Positions 55,362-63,436 of a DNA stretch of 64,000 nt are shown in pieces. Made by a program: the position numbers and the translations under genes. Each line of letters starts with the position of its first letter. Position 1 is the stretch's first letter. The stretch covers positions 62,001-126,000 of the forward strand of contig JBJEQP010000041.1 in NCBI GenBank assembly GCA_051881815.1. The letters are read 5' to 3'. This stretch comes from UMGS363 sp051881815 (GTDB lineage: Bacteria > Bacillota > Clostridia > Oscillospirales > Ruminococcaceae). Below the pieces are notes generated by a model. That model did no database searches. It was not told the origin of the DNA and worked only from the letters and a program-made list of their open reading frames with translations.

Positions 55362-57440
55362 GTGAAAAAGTATCTTGATAACGTTGTAACGATATTTGTA
55401 ATACTCGCCGTTTTCCTTCTTCTTATTCCGCTGCCGACATGGCTGCTGGATATGCTGTTCGTTGTAAATATTGCATTGTCGCTGACGATACTGCTTATTA
55501 CAATGTACATAAAAGAGCCGCTCGAATTTGCGATATTTCCGTCGCTGCTGCTCATTACGACCATTTTCCGACTTGGTCTTAACATATCATCGACAAGACT
55601 TATCCTTTCAAATCAGGGTAATGCAGGACATATCGTTTCGGCGTTCGGCTCGTTCGTTATGAAGGGCAACCCTGTTATCGGATTTATCGTATTCATACTT
55701 ATAACGGTCGTTCAGATGCTCGTTGTAACGAAGGGTGCGGAGCGAGTTGCCGAAGTAACCGCAAGATTTACACTCGACGCTATGCCGGGTAAGCAGATGG
55801 CTATTGACGCCGACCTTAATTCGGGAACTATCAATGAGACCGAGGCGAAGCTGCGCCGTGAAAAGATACAGCGTGAGTCCGATTTCTTCGGCGCAATGGA
55901 CGGTGCTTCCAAGTTCATCAAGGGTGATGCAACGTTTTCCATCGTTGCCGCGATCGTAAACCTCCTCGGCGGTGCAGTTATGGGTCTTGTGTACAACGGG
56001 ATGGCATTCAGCGATGTCCTCACGACCTACAGTATGGCTACCGTTGGTGACGGACTTTGCTCGCAGGTGCCTTCGCTGCTCATTTCAACAGCAATGGGTA
56101 TGATCGTTACACGTTCCGCTTCAAAGGAGAACCTTGCGGTCGATGTAAAGAACCAGTTCGCAGCACAGCCTGTCGTTCTGATGATCTCGGGTGCGATAAT
56201 GCTCCTGCTGATGCTGATCCCGGGATTCCCGAAGGTGCAGCTTGTAGTTCTCGGCTCGGGACTGCTTGCGCTCGGCTTTGTTTTAAGACGGAACAACGAA
56301 AAGCTGGCTCTTGAACAGGGTGCAGAGCAGAGTGAGATCAACGCAAACAAGGAAGCTCTCTCCGAAATGGAGTATTATAAAGATATTGACAACGTTTATA
56401 AGCTGCTTGAAGTTGAGCCTATCGAAATGGAGTTCGGTTACAGCCTTATCCCACTTGCAGACGAGGCTTCGGGCGGAACGCTTATCGAACGTGTTGTTAT
56501 ATTCCGCAAACAGTTCGCAATGGATATGGGTATGGTCTTCCCGTCGGTCAGAATGAGGGATAACCAGCATATAAACCCGAACCAGTATGTTATAAAGATA
56601 AAGGGGGAGATAGTCGCACAGGCGGAAGTGCTTGTCGATCACTATCTTGCGCTCGACAGCGGCGGTGTTTCGCATGAAGTCGACGGTATCGACACGATCG
56701 AGCCTGCCTTCAATATCCCCGCAAAGTGGATAAACGAGCAGAACAAGCTCCGTGCCGAGGTCGCAGGATATACGCTCATCGACCCGACCTCCGTTATCAT
56801 AACGCATCTTTCCGAAGTCATCAAGGCTCACGCTTTTGAGCTTCTTTCCCGTCAGGATGTAAAGACGATGCTCGATAAGCTCAAGCAGACAAATCCTGCC
56901 GTCGTTGATGACATAGTTCCGAATATCGTTTCGGCGGCTTATCTGCAGAAGGTGCTTTGCCTGCTGCTCAAAGAGGGCGTTCCGATACGAGATCTCCAGA
57001 CGATACTTGAAACGATCGCCGATAATCAGCACACAATGAAGGATGTTGATATCACCACCGAATACGTCCGTCAGGCACTCAAGCGAACCATAACAAGACG
57101 CTTCGCAGACGGCGGACAGATCAGAGTTCTTACCCTCGATACCGAAACGGAGAACAAGATCATCGCCTCGGTAAAGAAGTCCGATCAGGGCTCCTACCTT
57201 GCAATGGATCCGCAGACGATACAGCTTCTCATTGCTTCGCTCAACGAGCAGATCGACAAGGTAAAGGATATCATCCCGATGCCGATCGTCCTTACATCGC
57301 CGATCGTAAGAATTTATTTTAAAAAGCTTGTTGACCAGTTTATCCCGAATATAACCGTTCTTTCTTATAGTGAGATCGACAATTCTGTACAGATACAGGC
57401 AGTCGGCAACGTTGCAATTGCTGATACAGCCGGCGTGTGA
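55362..57440 (+). CDS. flhA: Flagellar export gate protein FlhA
   Basis: A 692-residue protein with eight membrane helices in the first 310 residues, the FHIPEP signature region (Arg-Leu-Gly-Leu-Asn-Ile-Ser-Ser-Thr-Arg and Asp-Gly-Ala-Ser-Lys-Phe-Ile-Lys-Gly-Asp-Ala) and a large cytoplasmic domain that docks chaperone-substrate complexes. The start is GTG. It is followed directly by the sigma factor gene; flhF and flhG are not present between them. Confidence 0.95.
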   Translation: MKKYLDNVVTIFVILAVFLLLIPLPTWLLDMLFVVNIALSLTILLITMYIKEPLEFAIFPSLLLITTIFRLGLNISSTRLILSNQGNAGHIVSAFGSFVMKGNPVIGFIVFILITVVQMLVVTKGAERVAEVTARFTLDAMPGKQMAIDADLNSGTINETEAKLRREKIQRESDFFGAMDGASKFIKGDATFSIVAAIVNLLGGAVMGLVYNGMAFSDVLTTYSMATVGDGLCSQVPSLLISTAMGMIVTRSASKENLAVDVKNQFAAQPVVLMISGAIMLLLMLIPGFPKVQLVVLGSGLLALGFVLRRNNEKLALEQGAEQSEINANKEALSEMEYYKDIDNVYKLLEVEPIEMEFGYSLIPLADEASGGTLIERVVIFRKQFAMDMGMVFPSVRMRDNQHINPNQYVIKIKGEIVAQAEVLVDHYLALDSGGVSHEVDGIDTIEPAFNIPAKWINEQNKLRAEVAGYTLIDPTSVIITHLSEVIKAHAFELLSRQDVKTMLDKLKQTNPAVVDDIVPNIVSAAYLQKVLCLLLKEGVPIRDLQTILETIADNQHTMKDVDITTEYVRQALKRTITRRFADGGQIRVLTLDTETENKIIASVKKSDQGSYLAMDPQTIQLLIASLNEQIDKVKDIIPMPIVLTSPIVRIYFKKLVDQFIPNITVLSYSEIDNSVQIQAVGNVAIADTAGV

Positions 57441-57456
57441 AAGGAGTTGAGCATTG

Positions 57457-58251
57457 ATGTCCGAAAAATACGAAGCGGAAAAGCTTTCATCGGAAGAAAA
57501 ATCCGAGCTTCTCCGCAGGTATAAGACAACGGGCGACAAGGCTCTGCGAAATCAGGTCGTTCTTTCCTATATGAATATCGTCCGCTATGCGGCAGTTTCC
57601 ACAAGGAATATGTATGCGAAATTTGCCGACAGCGAGGATATTATAAATGAAGCTACTATTGCGCTCATGTCTGCGATAGACAGCTTCAGCTTCGACAAAA
57701 ACGTTAAATTTGAAACATACGCTTCCATCCGTGTCAGAGGTGCGGTCATTGACTATATCAGACGGCAGGACATCGTTCCCCGTAATGTCCGCAAATTCGC
57801 CAAGGAATATGATAACGCATATTCCGAGCTTTTCTCGGAGCTTAACCGTGAGCCGACAGACGAGGAGATGGCACAGCGGCTCGGACTTTCACTGGCAAAG
57901 TTTGAAAGCTATACTGCAAAAGCAGCTTCGGCGCAGACGCTTTCCTTTGAAGAGCTTGTCACAAACACAGGCTTCGACATTGCCGATGAAGCGTCCGATG
58001 ACGGAGTGTGGGCGCCCGAAGCTTCCGTTCACCATGAAGAAAAGCTTCGTTATCTTGCAAAGGCTATCTCCGAGCTTTCCGAAAAGGAAAGGCTTGTTAT
58101 AACGCTTTATTACTATGAAAAGCTCAAATTTTCCGATATCGGAGCCGTTCTTGACGTTTCGGAATCGAGAGTATGCCAGATACATTCAAAGGCAGTTATG
58201 AAAATGAAAAGATCTTTGTCCGAATATATGGATAACAGCGATAATAAATAG
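57457..58251 (+). CDS. fliA: RNA polymerase sigma factor FliA (sigma-28 / SigD type)
   Basis: A 264-residue sigma factor with region 2 (Asp-Ile-Ile-Asn-Glu-Ala-Thr-Ile-Ala-Leu-Met, Phe-Glu-Thr-Tyr-Ala-Ser-Ile-Arg-Val-Arg-Gly-Ala-Val), region 3 (Arg-Glu-Pro-Thr-Asp-Glu-Glu-Met-Ala) and region 4 (Leu-Ser-Glu-Lys-Glu-Arg-Leu-Val-Ile, Glu-Ser-Arg-Val-Cys-Gln-Ile-His). It should direct late genes such as flagellin, which are not in the window. The ATG at 57457, one codon after a TTG, with AAGGAG ahead, is the likely start. Confidence 0.93.
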   Translation: MSEKYEAEKLSSEEKSELLRRYKTTGDKALRNQVVLSYMNIVRYAAVSTRNMYAKFADSEDIINEATIALMSAIDSFSFDKNVKFETYASIRVRGAVIDYIRRQDIVPRNVRKFAKEYDNAYSELFSELNREPTDEEMAQRLGLSLAKFESYTAKAASAQTLSFEELVTNTGFDIADEASDDGVWAPEASVHHEEKLRYLAKAISELSEKERLVITLYYYEKLKFSDIGAVLDVSESRVCQIHSKAVMKMKRSLSEYMDNSDNK

Positions 58252-58267
58252 GAAAGGAAGGATAAAT

Positions 58268-59020
58268 ATGCTCAGAGGCTACTATACCGCCGCAAACGGC
58301 ATTATCAACGAGGAACGTATCCTCAATGTTATCACGAACAATATGGCTAACCTCAAAACAGCAGGCTACAGAAATGAAACAGCTATCCCGACCACCTTCG
58401 CCGAAGAAATGGTGCTTATAAACGGAAAATCAAGTCAGACAGGCACTATCCGATACAGAACTCTGCAGGAAACCTATACAAATCTTGAACAGGCTTCGTT
58501 CGAGGACACAGGTTCAAGGCTTGATTGTGCGCTTGTCGGCAACATCTATTTCAATATTGAGAACCGTAAGACAGGGGAAACTCTTCTCACAAGGAACGGT
58601 CAGTTCTCACTCGATGCGGAAGGTTATCTCTGCGTCGGTCCGTCGGGAAGGATACTTGACGAGAACAGAAACCCCATCCAGCTCGGCACAGCGGATATTG
58701 ATATCTCCCCGACAGGACTTATCACCACCGATGACGGCAGAACGTTCCAGCTCGGTCTTACATATCTTCCGCCCGATACCGCTATCGAGCGCATTGACGA
58801 TAATATGTTCCGCCCGTATGACGATTTCGGCGTGAATAATATTCCCGAGGGAGAAAGATACCGCGTCCGTCACGGCAGCTACGAGCGTTCAAACGTCGAT
58901 GTTGCGGAGGAGCTTGTAAAGGCAATGGACTCGCAGAACGTTTTTACCGCTTGTTCACAGGCTTTGAAGATAATAAACAGCGTGAATCAGATCGCAGCAA
59001 ACGATCTTTCAAAGATCTGA
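58268..59020 (+). CDS. flgF: Flagellar rod protein FlgF/FlgG-like
   Basis: A 250-residue axial protein with Tyr-Tyr-Thr-Ala-Ala-Asn-Gly and Val-Ile-Thr-Asn-Asn-Met-Ala-Asn-Leu at the N-terminus and Ser-Asn-Val-Asp-Val-Ala-Glu-Glu-Leu near the C-terminus. It belongs to the FlgF/FlgG rod group; being the first of two, it is called FlgF by position, although Firmicutes versions (FlhO) are hard to assign. It begins 16 bases after fliA. Confidence 0.85.
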   Translation: MLRGYYTAANGIINEERILNVITNNMANLKTAGYRNETAIPTTFAEEMVLINGKSSQTGTIRYRTLQETYTNLEQASFEDTGSRLDCALVGNIYFNIENRKTGETLLTRNGQFSLDAEGYLCVGPSGRILDENRNPIQLGTADIDISPTGLITTDDGRTFQLGLTYLPPDTAIERIDDNMFRPYDDFGVNNIPEGERYRVRHGSYERSNVDVAEELVKAMDSQNVFTACSQALKIINSVNQIAANDLSKI

Positions 59021-59057
59021 TCCGAAATGTTAAAATAACTGAAAGGATGCTTCTATT

Positions 59058-59792
59058 ATGAGTAAAATCGGTTATCATACAGCCGCTTCGGGCGTTATAA
59101 GCTATCAGCTCGGAATGGATATCACCGCAAACAACCTTGCAAACGTAAATACCTACGGCTTTAAGGCTTCACGCCCGTCCTTCGCCGATCTTTTATATAC
59201 AAAAAGAAACACCGATAACGAAGATGTTCAGTTCGGTCACGGCGTAAGAGTTGACAAGACCGACCTTATGTTTGAACAGTCGCAGGTGAGAGATACAGGC
59301 AGAGAGCTTGACTTTGCTGCGCTCAACGAAGGCTTCTTCGCAGTTGAAGAGGGCATAACGGGCGAAGTTAAATACACAAAGGACGGTGCTTTCTACCTTT
59401 CCAACAACGGCGACGGAACATATACGCTCGTTGATTCAAAGGGCGGATTCATCCTTGACTATGAAGGCAACCGCATTACAGTTCCGTTCATCGGCGATTC
59501 GACCGATATCGATACGGCTGCGCTTACCGAAATGATCGGTACATACACCTTTGAAAATCCTTACGGTCTTGACCAGATCGGCGACAACTACTTCGAGGCT
59601 AATCTTTCAAGCGGCGCTGCCGTTGCAAACACGGATGTAATAAAGAAGAATGGTTATCTTGAAGCTTCTTCGACCAATATTGCAAATGAAATGTCGAAGG
59701 TCATCGAATATCAGAGAGCGTTCCAGCTCAATACAACTATGGTAAAGACGCATAATCAGCTCGAGGACATCATCAACAACCTCAGAAACTAA
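59058..59792 (+). CDS. flgG: Flagellar distal rod protein FlgG-like
   Basis: A 244-residue axial protein with Tyr-His-Thr-Ala-Ala-Ser-Gly-Val, Ile-Thr-Ala-Asn-Asn-Leu-Ala-Asn-Val-Asn-Thr-Tyr-Gly-Phe-Lys and C-terminal Ser-Ser-Thr-Asn-Ile-Ala-Asn-Glu-Met with Tyr-Gln-Arg-Ala-Phe-Gln-Leu-Asn. It is the second of the FlhO/FlhP-like rod pair. The exact FlgG versus FlgF label is uncertain. Confidence 0.85.
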   Translation: MSKIGYHTAASGVISYQLGMDITANNLANVNTYGFKASRPSFADLLYTKRNTDNEDVQFGHGVRVDKTDLMFEQSQVRDTGRELDFAALNEGFFAVEEGITGEVKYTKDGAFYLSNNGDGTYTLVDSKGGFILDYEGNRITVPFIGDSTDIDTAALTEMIGTYTFENPYGLDQIGDNYFEANLSSGAAVANTDVIKKNGYLEASSTNIANEMSKVIEYQRAFQLNTTMVKTHNQLEDIINNLRN

Positions 59793-59813
59793 TTCGAAAG
59801 GAAACAGACTTTA

Positions 59814-60437
59814 ATGGCTATCACGAACATTGAAGAGCTTCAGGGCATGCACCTTGACGTTCTGAAAGAAATAGGAAATATAGGCTCGGGCAATGCCGCA
59901 AGTGCGCTTTCGACAATGCTCAACGTTCCGACAGATATAAGCGTCCCTAATGTTAAGCTGCTCAACTTTGACGATGCGGTAAACTTCCTCGGAGGTCCCG
60001 AAAATGTTGCGATCGGTATGCTTGTCAATATCACAGGCGATATCACGGGAATGATGCTTTATGTTATTCAGCACCAGTGCGCAAGCAGCATGACGGAAGC
60101 GGTTTTCGGAATGCCGATCGAAGATATTGCGAATATGAATGAGATGGAGATCTCCTTTATCAATGAGATAGGAAACATTATGTCGGCTTCTTATATCAAT
60201 GCCATTGCTTCTCTTACGAACATGACGATAGATATTTCCGTACCGAATATGACCGTTGATATGGCAGGTGCGATACTCAGTGTTCCTGCAGTAAGCTTTG
60301 CGCAGGTCGGTGATAAGGTACTGTTTATAGACGATACCTTTATAATCGGCGGAAATGAGGTAAAGAGCAATATGATCCTCGTCCCCGAAATGGATTCGCT
60401 CGAGTATCTGTTCAATAAATTGGGAGTAGGTATCTGA
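59814..60437 (+). CDS. cheC: Chemotaxis protein CheC (CheY-P phosphatase)
   Basis: A 207-residue protein with two phosphatase motifs, Glu-Ile-Gly-Asn-Ile-Gly-Ser-Gly-Asn-Ala-Ala and Asn-Glu-Ile-Gly-Asn-Ile-Met, the normal pair of Glu/Asn sites. CheC dephosphorylates CheY-P and is stimulated by CheD. cheD starts one base after its stop, so the two are coupled. Confidence 0.94.
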   Translation: MAITNIEELQGMHLDVLKEIGNIGSGNAASALSTMLNVPTDISVPNVKLLNFDDAVNFLGGPENVAIGMLVNITGDITGMMLYVIQHQCASSMTEAVFGMPIEDIANMNEMEISFINEIGNIMSASYINAIASLTNMTIDISVPNMTVDMAGAILSVPAVSFAQVGDKVLFIDDTFIIGGNEVKSNMILVPEMDSLEYLFNKLGVGI

Positions 60438-60438
60438 T

Positions 60439-60933
60439 ATGGGAACAACAATAACAGTTGGCATAGCCGATCTCAAGGTCGGCAAAGAGGACGATGTTCT
60501 CGTTACCTATGCACTTGGTTCCTGTGTAGGTATTTGCCTTTATGATGCGGAAAAGAAGATCGCAGGTCTTGCACACATAATGCTTCCGCTGAGCAAGGAC
60601 GCAGCTGCCGCAAGCAAGTCTACCCCGGAAAACCGCCGCAGATATGCCGATACGGGCATTACAGAGCTTATTCAGGATATGCAGCTTGCAGGTGCTTCAA
60701 CCAGAAATCTCACAGCGAAGATAGCAGGCGGTGCGCAGATGTTTGCCACAAACTCGGCTGTATTTAACATAGGCGAGAGAAATGTCGAAGCGGTAAAGAA
60801 GATGCTTGCAGCCTACCGCATAAGAATAATTGCGGAGGAAACCGGTCTTAACTACGGCAGAACGGTATTTTTCCATGCCGATACGGGTATAATGGAAGTC
60901 AGAGCCGCAACAAAGGAAACCAAAATGGTATAA
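60439..60933 (+). CDS. cheD: Chemoreceptor glutamine deamidase CheD
   Basis: A 164-residue enzyme with the catalytic Cys in Ala-Leu-Gly-Ser-Cys-Val-Gly-Ile-Cys and His in Leu-Ala-His-Ile-Met-Leu-Pro, the CheD dyad. It deamidates receptor glutamines and partners CheC. Length is normal. No receptor genes are in the window. Confidence 0.94.
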   Translation: MGTTITVGIADLKVGKEDDVLVTYALGSCVGICLYDAEKKIAGLAHIMLPLSKDAAAASKSTPENRRRYADTGITELIQDMQLAGASTRNLTAKIAGGAQMFATNSAVFNIGERNVEAVKKMLAAYRIRIIAEETGLNYGRTVFFHADTGIMEVRAATKETKMV

Positions 60934-60949
60934 GAGAGGGGTCTGTGCT

Positions 60950-61789
60950 ATGAGCAAAGCCTATGAAAGACTTCAGAAATGCTATGAATGTTTTAAGGCA
61001 AAGGTTGATTTCATTCCCGATATCGCCTTGATACTCGGCTCGGGACTTGGCGACTATGCAGATACGATAAAGCAGGAGGCTGTTCTTGAATACAAGGACA
61101 TTGAAGGCTTCCCCGTTTCGACCGTTGCAGGACATAAGGGAAGATTCGTTTTCGGATATGTCGGTGATGTAAAGGTCGTTGTAATGCAGGGCAGAGTCCA
61201 CTATTACGAGGGATATTCAATGGAGGATGTTGTTCTTCCCGTGCGCCTTATGAAGCTTATGGGCGCAAAGGTGCTTTTCCTCACAAACGCAGCAGGCGGA
61301 GTGAACTTCGATTACAGTGCAGGCGACTTTATGCTCATCTCCGACCAGATCTGTATGGCTCCTTCGCCGCTCATCGGAGCAAACCTTGACGAGCTTGGCC
61401 CTCGCTTCCCCGATATGAGCAATATTTACGACAGAGAGCTTCGCAAAACGGTAAGAGATACAGCCGCTTCACTTGGTATAAAGCTCCAAGAAGGCGTTTA
61501 TATCCAGCTCACAGGTCCGAATTATGAATCGCCTGCAGAAATACGAATGGTTCGCACACTCGGCGCAGACGCAGTAGGAATGTCGACCGCCTGTGAAGCG
61601 ATCGCCGCTAACCACTGCGGATTGAAAACAGTCGGTATTTCCTGCATTTCCAACCTTGCCTGCGGAATAACGGACAAGACGCTTACCCATGCGGAGGTTC
61701 AGGAAACAGCCGACAGAGCAGCGCCGCTTTTTCGTCAGCTTGTTACGGAGTCAATAAAAAATATTGCAGCTTCAATTTCTTCACTTTGA
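60950..61789 (+). CDS. Purine-nucleoside phosphorylase (class I)
   Basis: A 279-residue enzyme with the phosphate-binding Leu-Gly-Ser-Gly-Leu-Gly-Asp near residue 29, Gly-Arg-Val-His-Tyr-Tyr-Glu-Gly-Tyr near 84, Thr-Asn-Ala-Ala-Gly-Gly near 115 and the purine site Gly-Pro-Asn-Tyr-Glu-Ser-Pro-Ala-Glu with Glu. It cleaves inosine/guanosine to base and ribose-1-phosphate. It follows cheD by 16 bases on the same strand, so it is probably read from the flagellar operon although its job is metabolic. Confidence 0.92.
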   Translation: MSKAYERLQKCYECFKAKVDFIPDIALILGSGLGDYADTIKQEAVLEYKDIEGFPVSTVAGHKGRFVFGYVGDVKVVVMQGRVHYYEGYSMEDVVLPVRLMKLMGAKVLFLTNAAGGVNFDYSAGDFMLISDQICMAPSPLIGANLDELGPRFPDMSNIYDRELRKTVRDTAASLGIKLQEGVYIQLTGPNYESPAEIRMVRTLGADAVGMSTACEAIAANHCGLKTVGISCISNLACGITDKTLTHAEVQETADRAAPLFRQLVTESIKNIAASISSL

Positions 61790-61805
61790 TAGGAGATGTA
61801 TTCAA

Positions 61806-62120
61806 ATGTACAATGATTTCACCGATTTCATAAAGTCGGTAAGAGATTCGCTGCTTTCGCTTTCGATCGTTCTTGCTTTATACGGCATTATCGAAAGGCT
61901 TTTTATGCCGAAGCAGACAAAGATAATCGTTGATGACGGAGTTCCTGCGGAGCTTACCGTTCTCGGCAAAAAAGGCAACCCGAAGGCTGTCTATGTCAGC
62001 ACTCAAAAGCATCATGTAAAGTTCAGAGGTGCGATACTTCTCGGAATAATGGCATATTGCGTCAATGAGTTTATAAAGAAGTATGAGGAAGAACACAAGG
62101 TTTCCGTGAAGGAAGACTAA
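61806..62120 (+). CDS. Small membrane-associated protein, unknown function
   Basis: A 104-residue protein with a hydrophobic stretch near residues 15-35, a basic middle (Lys-Gly-Asn-Pro-Lys-Ala-Val-Tyr-Val-Ser-Thr-Gln-Lys-His-His) and a second weaker hydrophobic segment near 70-85. I do not recognise a family. TAGGAG precedes the ATG at 61806. It is the last gene of the long plus-strand run and ends at a strong bidirectional terminator. Confidence 0.65.
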   Translation: MYNDFTDFIKSVRDSLLSLSIVLALYGIIERLFMPKQTKIIVDDGVPAELTVLGKKGNPKAVYVSTQKHHVKFRGAILLGIMAYCVNEFIKKYEEEHKVSVKED

Positions 62121-62126
62121 ATATAA

Positions 62127-62170
62127 AACCGCCGATTGAGTTGATCACACAGCTCAATCGGCGGTTATTT
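62127..62170. terminator. Bidirectional terminator ending the motility operon
   Basis: AACCGCCGATTGAG (62127-62140) pairs perfectly with CTCAATCGGCGGTT (62153-62166), between convergent genes and followed by ATTTG. Confidence 0.85.
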
Positions 62171-62173
62171 GTT

Positions 62174-63157
62174 TTAAAGCATTTTATATGCCCGAGTCAT
62201 ATTTTCTTCCGAGTATTCGACTCCCTTGGAGAAAAGCTTTGCACCGTTTATTCTGTCACAAAGCGAAAGAGTTCCTTTTTCGTAAAGATAAGCACCCCAG
62301 AACATTTTCACTGACGAAACTGCGAAATACGCAAAGTATGCCTTTGAAACGATGTCGCCGTCCGAAAGTGCCTCGGGGAAATGACGGAAAATGAAATATT
62401 CCGCAAGCCGCAGAAGCTCGGTTTCTGCAGAAAAATCCGTGTTATAATGTCCGTCGGAAAGCTTTTGCAGCATCTCGTCCCATTCGGGCGAAATACTTTC
62501 CATTTCTTTCAGCACAGATAAAACTTCATTGTCGGAAAGCTCCTCCACAGCGTAGGAATATCCCGAAAAGCTTTCATATAAGGAAGAAATTCCCGAAAAA
62601 TCACCGTCTGCAAGCAAATCCTGCGCAGCTATAGCAAGCGCACAGCATTTCCGCAGAGCCGCAAAAGGGTCGCCGCTTTCGCAAAGCTTAAAAAGCATTC
62701 CCCGTATCTGCAGAATTGCCTTTTCAAGCATATTTTCCGAAAAAGGGACTTCGGGAACGATATGTAAAGGCCTTTTTTCGGTTAAAATGATCTCGGCGGC
62801 AGCCTCGCAGCACAGTCCGACGCCGACCTCCGTTCTGTCCGAAAGAAAGCTTCGGAAACGGGGATGGTCGGTGCATATTCCGCAGAGTGCGTATTTGCCA
62901 AGCTCAATATAAAGGTCGCAGAGGTTTGAGCTGTTGAGAAACGGACATCGTTCATCGTCCAAAAGAACAAAATGTGCGCCGTCATCGTCTGTTATTATGC
63001 TTTCTTTGAGCCGCCTGCCGATATCACCGTCAATTTGACGGTATCTTTCAAGCGAAGCTTCGTCAATACAGATCTCCCAGCCTTTGCAGCAGGTATCGCT
63101 GCACTTGTCTGCGACGCATTTGAACCGTGGGCAATAGTCGGGATAACAAATTTTCAT
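62174..63157 (-). CDS. fliB: Flagellin lysine-N-methylase FliB
   Basis: A 327-residue protein with the family N-terminus Tyr-Pro-x-Tyr and the Cys cluster Cys-x4-Lys-Cys-x3-Cys-Cys-x-Gly-Trp, then Cys-Pro-Phe-Leu, Cys-Asp-Leu-Tyr and Cys-Gly-Ile-Cys-Thr-Asp-His-Pro-Arg. These Cys-rich motifs are typical of FliB, which methylates lysines on flagellin. The flagellin gene is not in the window. It is downstream of a DUF4321 gene on the minus strand with a three-base gap. Confidence 0.9.
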   Translation of the reverse strand: MKICYPDYCPRFKCVADKCSDTCCKGWEICIDEASLERYRQIDGDIGRRLKESIITDDDGAHFVLLDDERCPFLNSSNLCDLYIELGKYALCGICTDHPRFRSFLSDRTEVGVGLCCEAAAEIILTEKRPLHIVPEVPFSENMLEKAILQIRGMLFKLCESGDPFAALRKCCALAIAAQDLLADGDFSGISSLYESFSGYSYAVEELSDNEVLSVLKEMESISPEWDEMLQKLSDGHYNTDFSAETELLRLAEYFIFRHFPEALSDGDIVSKAYFAYFAVSSVKMFWGAYLYEKGTLSLCDRINGAKLFSKGVEYSEENMTRAYKML

Positions 63158-63160
63158 GAC

Positions 63161-63436
63161 TTAAAGTCCCTTGCAGGTCTTGCTGTAAAGTATAAACGAG
63201 AGGATAACGCAGATTATCTGTGCAGCATTGACGGAAAGAGTGAAGCCGAACGCAAGCTTGAAAACGATAAGGTCAAGCACCATAGGGCTGCCCGTGTCAA
63301 GTCCGACCGAAAGAGTGTAGGCGAGCCACGAAAGATACGGAACATTCTCGCAGATATTGCCGAGTATCGTGCCGAGAAGAACACCTGCAAGAAGAAAAAA
63401 CAGAAATGCGATCGTACGTTTTAAACTGCTGCTCAT
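63161..63436 (-). CDS. DUF4321 small membrane protein
   Basis: A 91-residue protein with two to three membrane helices, the first containing Leu-Leu-Ala-Gly-Val-Leu-Leu-Gly-Thr-Ile-Leu-Gly, characteristic of DUF4321 proteins of Clostridia. Function unknown. It overlaps the end of the upstream ligase-like gene by four bases and precedes fliB, so the three are probably one transcript. Confidence 0.72.
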   Translation of the reverse strand: MSSSLKRTIAFLFFLLAGVLLGTILGNICENVPYLSWLAYTLSVGLDTGSPMVLDLIVFKLAFGFTLSVNAAQIICVILSFILYSKTCKGL

